A stretch of DNA of 64,000 nt from Stercorarius parasiticus (lineage: Eukaryota > Chordata > Aves > Charadriiformes > Stercorariidae), in assembly GCA_013396915.1 (NCBI GenBank), contig VWZL01006771.1:434001-498000 (forward strand), given 5' to 3'. Made by a program: the position numbers and the translations under genes. Positions 38,401-49,200 of the stretch are shown one piece after another; position 1 is the first letter of the stretch, and the number at the start of each line of letters is the position of its first letter. Under the pieces are notes generated by a model. The model had not been told where the DNA came from and made no database searches. It saw only the letters and a list, made by a program, of their open reading frames with translations.

Positions 38401-40712
38401 TAAGACAGCTCATAATAAATTGTGTAGTGTAATAGTTAGATAATAGAGATACTACAGTACATGCTTTTGTTTTAAGAAGTTTTGAATTTCTAGATAGCTA
38501 TGTAATGCCCAAAAGTTCCTTATGTTTTAATCACAATACAGAACAGTCTGTCTATTTACCTGAATTATTCATGTTGAGGTTTTCAAGGTTCATTGTCTTT
38601 GTGTTCCCATCCCATGAACTCATCAAGCATCAAAGTTTGGAGTGTTTTTTTTAGCTTGAGTTCTGAATATATTACAGTTGGCATCCCACCATAAAACATT
38701 TTGGCAGCCAAACAAATAGCTTTACATGAAACCCAGCATAATCGTGGGTTATTGAAATATGCTTCCTGTACATGCCTGGAATTCCCCTAATTAGCAGAGT
38801 ATTTTCTAATCTGTCCAAAATGTATCATGCCAAAACCACAATGCATTGTTCCTCTTGTCCAGCCAGGGCAGTGAACCATTTTTGCTCCATCAGTTTTGGA
38901 GAGACACCTGTAACATGAAGGGAAATCAAGCACTCAAAATCTCTGAATGCATGATTCTTGTCCCATTGACAAAAATAATGATAATAGAGATTACTCGGCC
39001 AAAAGTCTTTCATAGGGTAACCCAAAGCAATTACATTTGATAAAACACTATGTATAGCCACTCTTGGGTTTTTATGACACTGCTTTGCCAGCCAACACTA
39101 CAACTCCCAGCATGCCACTTTGCAGCTCACATCAGCAGAAGTTTTCTATTTTAATATTTTAAATTAATTGTATTTTGGGAAATGTAGTTCTGACCAGCTA
39201 CACACTTCCTATCTACTTTAAGAGAAAAAAACATTTGTGAGACACGTTAGACCCTAAATGTAGGACAGTTTACCAATGCAGCCCTCCGCTGGCAAATGTG
39301 CAAGAAATTCCTTTGTGAAAACAGGTGGTTTTTAAAAAAAAAAAAATAGGATTTTCCTTTCCAGTTATCACTGAAAATGTCTACCCTGGACACACCTCCA
39401 TTATTGATACTGGAGAAGACTTCAACTATATAATGATTATTCTGTACACCATTATCGACTGTGGACCTAAATTCCCAGGCAGAAGTAGCTCCAGCTTAAA
39501 AGCTTTCTGTGGTTTTCAGCCCAGAAACTGAAAAAAAAAAAAATATAAAAAATACCACGTGCCCTTGGTGACCAATCATGCAGAATAAACAGCAGATACT
39601 GATAAACTCTGATTTCAAGGTAAAAGTGCAGCCCATAGGCTGAATGTATCCAAATAAATCTTTCCATATAATGCACAAATGTTGAAGGTCAAAAACTATA
39701 TGCAGATAACTCACAAACAGCAAAAGAGACTGAACCGTACAATAAGGTGTTCATTACAAATAAAACACCTCCTTTATTGATTAGATACAGAACTTGCAAT
39801 AAAACACTTCAGAAGTCTTCAAAAGAAGAGAAGCAGAAGAATAGAAAAAAATCCCTTTTCTTCTACTGTGGTGAACACTACCAAAGTTGGAGAATATAAT
39901 ACATTGTGCAAAACCAGATTCACCTTCCTACATTAATTTTCAGATTTTGAAAATGTGAACTAGTTTTTGAACATGTTGACCTAGAGTATTAGCTTAGATG
40001 ATGCATAATCCATCTGATTTTAGCACTGATTTATGGCCTCAATTATGGAGTTCTACATCAATCTAGAAATTAATATTTCAGTCTAAACACCCTTTCACAT
40101 TCTCCACAATATAACTTGTCACTGTTAATCTCCAGCCTTGATGTTAAACATCTCCATGCTATCAAACTGTAAGTACAACATGGATTATATTTTCTGTGCT
40201 GCTGGAAATGATTGAAGACTGAATTGATCGAAAATCTTGATTTATCTTGTCTACAATTTTCAGTAGTGTGCAGTGATTTATATACCAGAGAAGGTTCTTT
40301 GATTAGCTTGCCATAGTCTAGAAAGGCTAAACATTATGGGCATTAAAATTTCAACACAAGTGTTATCTCTGCAGTAAGCACAATAGTGACATCTTGTGCC
40401 TATCAATACGTGCATTAACTGAAATTCTGACACTTCTCAGTAGAGATTTACCTCCAGAGCTTTGAGGTTTGAGCAATCAATATATAACCTACTTTGATGC
40501 AATCCACACACTAAACTACATTAAAATAACATTAGGGCTTGCTTTAAGCTGCCAACAGCCAGGAAATGCAGAGTTAAAGGCAAAACCCCTACCTTTAACC
40601 AAGCCTTATGTAATTTCATATTCTGTAAGCAATGTGTGATTTTGTGCCACAGCAACCAGCTAGAGCACAATTTCAGTGCCCCAGTTTGCTAGGCTTTAGC
40701 TATGTTACATAC
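35441..40712. other. Non-coding stretch downstream of the candidate exon
   Basis: If the minus-strand exon at 40713-40979 is real, this is intron of that gene or contains its next exons. I looked for a phase-0 minus-strand continuation and found none convincing. A strong minus-strand acceptor (T-rich tract ending CAG) at about 39530 leads into an in-frame stop within four codons. The stretch at 37.1-37.6 kb has raised GC with CCAATTAATTAATTCGGCAG-like sequence and may be a regulatory block. No repeats are evident apart from short A/T runs (39331-39345, 39532-39545). Confidence 0.45.
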
Positions 40713-40979
40713 CTGGTCTGACTGGTTTAAACCAACTTTAACAGACTCTTCTATAATGCATAAAGGGAAGAGATCCATAATGTCCTCTTGAACAGCAGAC
40801 ACCTGCTGCAGGAAGGACTCCAGCTCTGCGTTTGCCTCCTTCCTTGACAGAAGGCTCTGCAGAGCAGCAGCTGGGACCCCTTGCCCTCCTTCTGCTGCCG
40901 GTTCCTGAATAGCCCAGCCCAGGAAGGACTCTGGATACTTGTCCTTACAGCCACCAAAGAAGGACTGAGATTCAGTCAT
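40713..40979 (-). CDS. Probable first coding exon (89 codons) of an unrecognised protein
   Basis: This is the best protein-coding evidence in the window. The reading frame opens at ATG 40979-40977 and runs 89 codons to a textbook donor, CAG|GTATGT, with GT at 40712-40711 (phase 0). Upstream, TTTGTATTTGTTAG gives an acceptor with AG at 40990-40989, so the exon would be 40713-40988 with nine untranslated bases. Codon choice looks coding (many CTG, GAG, CAG, AAG). The protein starts MTESQSFFGG, has a conserved-looking DKYPESFLGW at 13-22, a Gly/Ala/Pro-rich linker at about 28-39, then a charged, Leu-rich, helix-prone part from about 39 to 65 (LLSRKEANAELESFLQQV) and an acidic/hydrophobic end (EDIMDLFPLCIIEESVKV). 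I see no signal peptide or membrane segment. I do not recognise the family; the helix-prone segment suggests a coiled-coil or scaffold-type protein, which is inference. The gene would run leftward. Confidence 0.5.
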
Positions 40980-40988
40980 TTAAGCATC

Positions 40989-41964
40989 CTAACAAATACA
41001 AATGCATCCGGTGAAATAACGACAGTGCATTAAGATGTTGGTCTTAAAGAACATTAGATTAGGCATTCAAGGAATATGTCAGTTTTAACAGACATATGCT
41101 AAATCCCTTTATTTGAAATCTGAATTGTACTTTTTCTTTGTACAAAACTTTTCAAGTGTAAGCTCCACCAATTCCACAGAATTGGGTGAAAATTTCCATT
41201 TTGCCCCAAGAAGCAGTTACCTGTGTAGGCTGTGCATCCATCCCACACAGAGATCACTCAGAGCTTTGCCATTTAACTCCTCGACATCACGTGAGCTATG
41301 TCTTTCACCCTACTGTCCACAAAGTGCCTATTCTGTCATGACTGTAGGATTGTTCATAGCCTTCTAGTTTCAGATAAACAATATGCTGAAACATTAATGG
41401 CAAAACGTACTGTGAAGTAAGAAACACACCAACAGAACATTGTTGATAGAGGTAGCACCATCTCTCCCAAGCACCAGGATGCTTTCCAAGCAGGACTCCC
41501 TCCTCAGCCCTGAAGGACATTTTGGGCAAAACTGAGCAACTGTTGAGCAGAACAGTTAAATTTATTGCACCTTAGCACAGGGAAAGGAAGCAAACATTGT
41601 AGAAAAAAAGACCATAGGAGTCTGTAAGGTCTCACACAACTAACGAAGTTGAATTCAGCCAGAAGAGCTGGGTTTCTCCGTTGTGAAAGGGTCTATTGTG
41701 TCACTTGTGTTTCCAACAGGTTAGGACTGCTAGCTGGATCTGCTAGCAGGCACCCAATGGGACCCTGAGACTATTTAAGAGCACTGGCTAGAAGTATGAT
41801 TAACTCAGAAGGAATAAGACCTGACCATATCTTCAGGCCTCTCAGAAACAGCAGGGGAAAAGTATTGTTTCTGCTCCCCCTGTAGAAACAATGAAGAAAG
41901 TCAATTTGCAAGGCCAGTAGATCCCACGAATACTCCCTACATGTGCCCAAAAAAACCATTAGAT
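40989..41964. other. Non-coding stretch
   Basis: This would be 5' untranslated intron of the candidate minus-strand gene. No CpG island or promoter-like feature is visible, which suits an internal exon better than a transcription start. No repeats are recognised. Confidence 0.45.
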
Positions 41965-42004
41965 AAATAAAATGTAACTTGCTGAAATAAAATGTAACTT
42001 GCTG
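41965..42004 (+). repeat. Exact 20-bp tandem duplication
   Basis: The unit AAATAAAATGTAACTTGCTG occurs twice back to back (41965-41984 and 41985-42004) without a mismatch. Exact identity points to a recent slippage or duplication event. Confidence 0.95.
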
Positions 42005-42754
42005 AAACCTTCTTCTACTTAGATACTGAGGAGGCTGGATGAGTTTCATATAATACGCTGAGACTGCAGCCCATCATGGTAAAGACACAAACCAGTAATT
42101 ACAGTGGATGTTCACATAGCCAAAATCTTCACTACTACATACATTCAATGTGTGCATGTTCACCAAATAAAACCTCGTTTTGAAGAGCTTCCACTACCAA
42201 GTTTCTCCAACAACAGAAAGAGATAACTTAGACAATGTATACGATCAACATATAACATTTATATAAACTGAAATAAAATGAAAAACTTTTTTTAAGACTA
42301 TGTAAGCTCAGTTCTATTTTCTTCTCACTTTAATGTGCACTTTCTACTTTCATACTTCATCTGCATTAACATTTGAGGAAGATAAACGAGATGATGGGTG
42401 CTTTTGGCCCAGGAATCATTTGCTTGTGTAACTCAGACCTAATTGCAGGTCTGCACTGCAGTCCTTAAACTCTTTTGTACAGAGCATGCATAATCAGCAG
42501 ACTTGGATGATTCTGCTAATACCACAGTTAAATGCCTTGAGCAAACACACTATTATAATTTTGCACCAATTTGAAAATATCCATTTAAATGTTAAATGAA
42601 GAGGAACTAATCAATAAAAACATGCATAAAGTCTCTGGGGAAGTACACTGGAAAAAACAATAATCTGCCATTAACATGCAAATAAAGACACAGCAGGAAA
42701 CAATAAGAGTATTGACTTCACTGTGACACTTTAGAAAGAATGTTTTACTAAAAT

Positions 42755-42830
42755 TTGGGCCAAATTCAACTTTGATTTAAGTCATTGTAAACACAGAACA
42801 GCTCGATTTGACACTGGGGAAATGAGCAGA
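42755..42830. repeat. Degenerate sauropsid repeat with GGGCCAAATTC start
   Basis: TTGGGCCAAATTC, then TTTGATTTAAGTCATTGTAA, then CACAGAACAGCTCGATTTGA follows the order of the GGGCCAAATTCTGC ... TCATTGTAAATC ... type repeat seen in birds and reptiles. It is heavily decayed. Confidence 0.4.
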
Positions 42831-42897
42831 ACCCCTGAATGCTGGAGGCATGCAGGCAGCCACTAGTACTGGTTATCGGCAAGGCTGACCACAGCCC

Positions 42898-42975
42898 CCG
42901 TGCTGTATCTGGTGCAAGGTGCTGTACAAATATTTTGAATTAGATTGCCTTAAGAGCTTAGTATCTGAGACTGCG
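42898..42975 (+). repeat. Old interspersed repeat with GCTGTACAAA motif, second copy
   Basis: CTGGTGCAAGGTGCTGTACA, then GATTGCCTTAAGAGCTTAGT, then ATCTGAG matches the order GTGCTAGGTGCTGTACAAA then CCTGCCCCAAAGAGCTTACA. It is the same family as the copy at 29545. The purine-rich stretch that follows may be its body. Confidence 0.45.
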
Positions 42976-43159
42976 TACAAACCAAGTATGGAGTGAAAGG
43001 AAGAAGTAACATAATGCACAAGTAAAGGCTTGAACTGATCAAGACCTTTTTTTTCCCAGATTATTTTTTATGCTAACATAAACACTGCTATGCATCTATA
43101 GCCTTCTACTTACGGCTTGTGAGCTAGTTCCCTCTAACGTGTATGTCAGAAATATATAT

Positions 43160-43560
43160 TAAATAAGGGATTAAGTCACAAAGAATAGAGAGATATAGAC
43201 CAGAATTCTCTGTATCAGAGAAGAGAAAATAACAACATGGACATGTGGGGAAATGGATTTGGCTGGCTTCAAAGGAAGCTGGAGATACTAGGTAAGAGCA
43301 CATAGAATGGCACCGACAGAGGTGTGAAAAGGGTGGAAAAGGTTTAATGCAAAGTCTGAATATTTTGAAGCAGGAAAAAATGAGCTCTCTGAAGAATAAA
43401 AAACGCTGGGAAGATAGGCAAGGAAGGTTTTTGTAGCGGCTGCAACAAAGAAGTGGGATGGACAGGAAGAAAGTAAAAAAGGTCATAGTAAGAAAAGTAA
43501 GTAGAAAAGCTCATAATAATCAAGATACAGGAAAAAAGGAGACTTCTTTTGAGAATTAGA
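43160..43560 (+). other. Purine-rich strand-asymmetric stretch
   Basis: The plus strand is strongly enriched in A and G over about 400 bases, for example GAAGAGAAAAG, GGAAGCTGGAG, GCAGGAAAAAATG and GGAAGAAAGTAAAAAAGG. The complementary minus strand therefore carries a 120-codon, Phe/Ser/Leu-rich open frame (43124-43486), which I consider an artefact of composition. The stretch may be the internal body of the unnamed repeat at 42898. Confidence 0.45.
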
Positions 43561-45697
43561 TTTCTAGATGATTTGATAACAGTTCATCCTCAAATCCACA
43601 ATTCATGAACCCATTGTGCCACAGGGTAACACTTGGGTTCTCTTTTACACAACTCAGCTGCAACTAAGCTACTGCCAAGCTATTGCCACAGAAGTAAAAA
43701 CAAAAAGCTCATCCAGGAGTCAGAATCAACACCTGGGAACTCACTGTTAATCAATACTGGTTTGCCCTGTGAATGTGCAGACTCAGTAGCCTGGGCCAGT
43801 CAGATATTCCTGAAAAGCAAAGATTTTTGCTTTAACTAAGATGGAAATGTGTCTTCTAAATCAAAACTATGAGTATTTTTTCTGCACTTTGCAGGGTCTC
43901 ATCTTAGCTCTTGCTGGCAATGATACAGTCTCCCCAGTATACATCGTACTGACACTGGAAAAGTTAAAAAACTGCAATGTACTTCTCTGTGTTATCCCAG
44001 ACACTGTTGTGTCAGATTGTCATCTGCAGGCTGTAAACAGCTTACTCCTTGCTCCTCTTGCTGTGTTCCTTATCTGCCTTGAGAGCCTTTGCTCTGCAAA
44101 GGAGGCAGCTACAGCTCAGTCCTTAACCACTGACTGTCCTTTCCTGCAGTTCTTCAGAACTGGCACAGAGGAAGGTAACATTTAAGTGAATATCTGAAAA
44201 ACAGAAGGAATGTCCTAGCACTGCTGTCACACTGGAACAAACCAGCCAACCTGGAAGAGGCTGGATGCTTATTTGACCAAGATGCTCCACCTGGAGAGTA
44301 AAAAAACTGGAATCCAATACGATGGACAATCTTTTGCAATAGGGCCATGAATTCGATCACCTCCCTGGCTTCTTTTCCGCACTTGCAAGGGGACACAAAG
44401 ATGCAAGTTAAACCAGCAAAGTATCTGTCAAAATTTCTTTGCCTTCCTTTAGCAACAGCTTATTTTTTTCAAGTGCCAACAGTTATCCTTGGGATTATGG
44501 TCCCTAGGACTTTGGAGGTAGTAATGTGTTGTGAGTAGTGTTAAGGACAAAACCTGGAGCCTCCTACTAAATCCATTCAGGGGAACATCCTGCCTGACTT
44601 TGGAACTATTTGGCTTTTTTCTTTGCAGCCAGGTAACTCTGCTAGCAGGTCTGGACATTGGTTAGTGATCTGCCTTCTGCAGTTCACTAACAGAAAACAG
44701 AGCAAATACGTCAGCCCCTACATATGAATGTAAAGCAAGTGAAGACTCCTTATTTCTTTTCACTTTTCTTTATAAAAGCTGGCACAGACTCCCTTAGGCC
44801 CTTAAATAAAACCTCTCTAGTTACACGATATTTTAGTAATTGCCACCTGATTTATCTGCTTGACAAATCTTACTTTAGATGCTCAGCCCATCTCATACAC
44901 CTGATCTCAGTGAAACCTTTAAATTTAGCCTGCGGATAAAATATTGAATACTGTTCCTATTTATACACTTCTGTGACCAGACTAAGGTAAAAAAAAATAG
45001 AAAAAATCACCTGGTGAATCAGAGGAAAGGAGCACTGGCATTGGCCCACGCTCTGATCTCACTCGAGCCGGCCTGCTGCCTGATTAATGAGTTGTGATAT
45101 CATAGTCTGTGAGGAAGCATACATAAGTGGCAAGGAGAAGAATAGCACCAGACACTGTCATGCTGCCTCTGTCTAAATCTGGGGAATAAAAAAAAAAGGT
45201 TATGGCACAGGTTCCTTTAAAGGAAGAAGGAAATCCTTCATATAACAAGGCTGCTGGATTTTTGGAGGGATGTTTGGGGTTTTTTTTCAATAAAGATAAA
45301 TAAAACTAGTCCTTTCCCCAAAGTGCAGAAGATTTTTATGAAAGTGCTTTAAACCATTAGTAGTTACTGGAAAAACAAAGGGTATTTTTTAACCTGAAGA
45401 AGTCATTGTAGCTGACAGCTTTTAAAATTGCTTTGTGTTTTGCTTAGAAACTGGCAAAAGGAATATCCATGGTTTCTCAGAGAAAGATGTTTCTCACAGC
45501 TATTAAAAACAAAAACTGATGTGTCATGGGAGAAGGATATTTCAAGGTCAGAGCTGGTCAATGGAGACTCATTTCTGTCTTTTATGATTAATTTCTTAAT
45601 AATTTTCAAATATGGTATCCAGTACATATTGCTGAAGTTTTCAGCTAGCCCTACTGGCCCTTGCAGTTTATAAGAGACTATGAAGATAAGAGATATT
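43561..45697. other. Non-coding stretch with one weak exon candidate
   Basis: A plus-strand open frame (43841-44185) contains an acceptor-like TTTTTTCTGCACTTTGCAG ending at 43894 and a GAAG|GTAACA donor-like site after 44174. The encoded segment has no recognisable family, so I do not call it as coding (see findings). The rest of the interval shows no gene or repeat that I recognise. Confidence 0.45.
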
Positions 45698-45785
45698 TTC
45701 TGGTTAGATTATTGGACTGGGATTCAGGACTGCATTTATTGCTGGCACTTCCACAGATTTCCTAAATTACTTCGGATAAATTTTT
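45698..45785 (+). mobile_element. MIR/tRNA-derived SINE remnant
   Basis: TGGTTAGATTATTGGACTGG, then GATTCAGGACTGCATTTATT, then GCTGGCACTTCCACAGATTT, then CCTAAATTACTTCGG follows the plus-strand order of the sauropsid MIR-like SINE (TGGTTAGAGCATTGGACTGG, GATTCAGGAGACCTGGGTTC, CTGGCTCTGCCACTGACCTG, GGGCAAGTCACTT). The tRNA A-box-like start is recognisable, which is uncommon for the copies in this window. Confidence 0.55.
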
Positions 45786-46198
45786 TCCACCACATCTCGA
45801 AGTTCCAGCTGCAAAACATGGAAAATAAAATAGAAGTGTTTTGCACTACATTCATTAAGACATACATAAAAGGAGCACAGATATTTGATCATATATATAT
45901 GATAGTCTCAAGACCCTCATCAGTGCCCTTGTATTAAACTTTCTCAATAACAGTCATTAGCTCTGGGTAAGTTCAACTCCCTCTTTGATTGTAAGTGGCA
46001 AGGAGGACACACAAAAAGTATGTGGAGAACATGTCCTTGGCATGCAAATCTTCCTAGGTCCCACTGACTGCTGCCGTCTCTGCCTCAGCTACTTGGGACA
46101 TGAAGCTATTGGACATTAATGACTGCTGGAAGGAATTCACCAAATATCTGGAAAAGGAATGTCTAGAGGCTGGATCTGGGGAAACAGTTCCCTGGGCA
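45786..46198. other. Non-coding stretch
   Basis: No gene or repeat is recognised here; a short TA tract lies at about 45891-45902. Confidence 0.5.
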
Positions 46199-46250
46199 TG
46201 CATCCATCTATCTATCTATCCATCCATCCATCCTTTTATCTATCCTTTTA
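46199..46250 (+). repeat. ATCC/ATCT tetranucleotide microsatellite
   Basis: CATCCATCTATCTATCTATC continuing as CCATCCATCCATCC and then TTTTATCTATCC. It mixes ATCT and ATCC units and probably varies in length. Confidence 0.95.
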
Positions 46251-49200
46251 TGTCATTAAACTAGAACTGGGGAATAGGCATGCTGGTAGGGTGACATCCA
46301 TATAACCCTGGTAATAGGCCCTGGGTAGCAGTCAGGAGGAGATGGCTAAGGATTGGGCTGGTACAAAATGATCCCTCTCCAAAAATATACTCTCAAACAT
46401 TTGACAGCCCATGACCTAAGGGCTTCCTCCAGATGTCCTGCAGGCTTTTCCCACAGTTGTTTTGGTGATCTCTCAACAGAAAGGGACCAAGTTCTGCTAC
46501 ACCAGAAGGATTCAAGCCAGAGAAGATTCCCTTGTGCAGCAAGTGTTCCTACTTCAGGTTTTATTTCCTAGGATTTCCCCACAACTTAGTAAAATGCAGT
46601 CACTTAGAATAACTTATGGAGCCAACGTGAATAAGAAAGGACTTCTTGGACCCTTCATGAAACACTCAGCAGAAAAAAATGTGTTTGTTAACTAATGTTG
46701 TAAGGACATCCTTAAAATCTTGCCAACTGTACACACTTATGTCAGTGAAGAAGACAGTCTTCAATAGAAGTATGTGGAAACAGAAAAAAATTGTAGTATG
46801 AAGGCCATCTTTTTACTTCATATAAGAAAAATGAAGGACTTACTTAAACTCCATATGCAAATTAATATAAACACAGTAAAGCTACATATAAGTCTAGCAG
46901 ATAGGTAATATCTTTCCTTAAAACTAACCAGCTTCCAGGGACTGATTTTTACCATAGAGATTCCAGTTTATAGCACCATTTTTCTAAGTGATTCTCTGCA
47001 CTACAGTATAATTTAGATGATGGATCCCTCTCAATTACTGTCCATTAGAAGACAGGAAAACATTAAGTTCAAGTGAGTATTATGAGAATTATGGGTTACC
47101 CTTTAAGTGAAGAGATTGTAAGTGAAAATTAATTTTTAACATGTTCATTTCTGATGTTGTGTAGCATGATTTTGAGCAAAAAAGCCTTCCTACAAAAATT
47201 ATTTTTATAAGTAAAAGCATCTTTCATTAAGCAAAAAAACACAGTGCAGCACAGTAAAACCACCTAACTGCAAAGGTCTTCAAACAGCAAAAATTGCAAA
47301 GTATTTCACATGACTTCCCTAACTGATTTTAAAGGGATGCTGCACCTTTAGAGTGATGGTAGAGATGGCTGGTACATGGTGCAGATGTTCTGAGCAAGCA
47401 GATGTTAAAGGGCTGTGAGAGAGCACAAGTATTGTCCAGCACAGGGACAGCACCTTCAGGAAACACCCTGGTGTTGCATATGCACATTTCTGTATACTTT
47501 AAAGTAGAAGCTGAAGGCTCCTGCCTAAAAACATTGTACAGATAAAGAGTAAAATTTTAAACCAACTCACTGAATCTTAAACTAAACTTTTCCCTAGGCA
47601 AATTCCACATTTGCTCATACAGACATGCCTAGTATTTGCAGCTCTTCGCTTCAGTTACCTATTTATCAAATTCGCTTAGGAAGTTCAGAAAGCCAACTTG
47701 AAAAATGCAAGCCCTCTCATACAATGTTGATACTGAGACTAATTTAGAAACATAACATGATCATCTTGCATTTGAAAGTCATTTCTCTGATCCGGTTTTT
47801 CAAAATAAGTTAAACAAACTTGAGGATTCTGTCAGACTGAATTTTTTTTTTTTTAATTGACAGTATAGCTTAATAATAAACATCATTTATTTACCCTTTG
47901 AAAATTACTGGAATAACTTCCCCAATACTATTAGAGAATAAAATCTTCCTCCCTCTGTAGAGACCCGTGTGGAAACAAGAGAAGATTAACATTTTGCACG
48001 ACACAAAGAACAATTGCTCTGCAGCTGCTGCCATGACCCTCAGGCTACATGAGAGTCATGGCCCACTTCCTTTCCCCTATAGGGATCTTTTGGTTAATGT
48101 ATCCATTTAGTATACAGCCTAAGTATAAATCCTATTTTATGCCAACTTACTGAGAATTTCATAGCAGGTTGTTATCTATCTGTGCGGCCTGCACATCCCC
48201 ATACAATAAAATATCTGCATTTCAGCCCTTTCTGACACTATGTGAAATTGGAGGGATTTGTGCGGTGAAATCTTTGTCCTCATGATGTGATTGATAAAAC
48301 TCCTAGAGACAGGAAGACACCACAGATCCATTTCTTTGTTCAGGGTATCTGGATGGAGTGACTTGGTCTCCCTATGTAATAACTTTGTTAATATTCAATA
48401 GTTATCGTTCAACCGCTTTCAGAACTGACACGTAATACAAAATATTCCCAGGAAGACAATGCAGGCATGAGAGTCCATGATGTCTGTGCGTAGTCAGTCA
48501 GACAGCAATATTGTCCATGACTTGCACTCTTGTGGTACCTTCCATGTGAAGCCCTTTACCAGGATTAGTTAAGCCGCTCACAGCACATCTATGAAGGTGG
48601 CAGAGCTCTCAACAGCCAGCACTGCATGTTGCAGAAAAGGGAAAAGTCCTGATGCAGGGTGAAAAATTGGCCTTTTCGAGGTCAAAAGATGTTTTCATTT
48701 CAACTTAAATAGAAACAGGAATTGAGCTTATTTGCTTTCTATCTTTTTCTTTTTTTCCTTTTAACCTATGAAACCAAGGGTCCTTTCTACTCCTCCTCTC
48801 CTTTTGGCTGTACTCCAGCTCCTACACATGCAACAGGGATTGATGACAAAAAAATATGCTGGTATTGAAAATCTGCCCATTATTAATAAGGTGAATGACT
48901 CATTACTCTTTCAATATGATGTTAACATCAGAATAAAGCTAGCCTTTTATTGCTATGGGGTTTTTGTTTGTTTACTTCAGAGCTCTGTTGCTCCTGCCAA
49001 TGGTTTAGATCTGTAAGAAAGTGAGATCATCACAAGTGCTGCTGCAGCGACACCGGTTTGACCCCTGTCCATTCCAGACAGTGACAGTTTTTCCATTCTT
49101 CTGAATTGGAGCAGGATCAACCCCGTTGTAAATCACTGGAAACATCTACATTCTCCTGTTGTTGTTTCACAGCATCAGATTAGGACTCCTCCATAACTGC

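Noticed and set aside
39466..39545. Strong minus-strand acceptor that might start the next exon of the 40.7-kb gene
   Set aside because: Joined in the required phase, the frame meets a stop within four codons. The T-rich tract is a simple poly-A run on the plus strand.
43124..43486. 120-codon Phe/Ser/Leu-rich minus frame as a membrane protein
   Set aside because: It is the complement of a purine-rich stretch; composition alone explains the hydrophobic look.
46199..46250. CRISPR-like array
   Set aside because: It is a tetranucleotide microsatellite without spacers, in a vertebrate genome.
48768..49016. Open frame with a signal-peptide-like start
   Set aside because: It has no acceptor or promoter context, the frame continues into low-complexity hydrophobic sequence, and no family is recognised.
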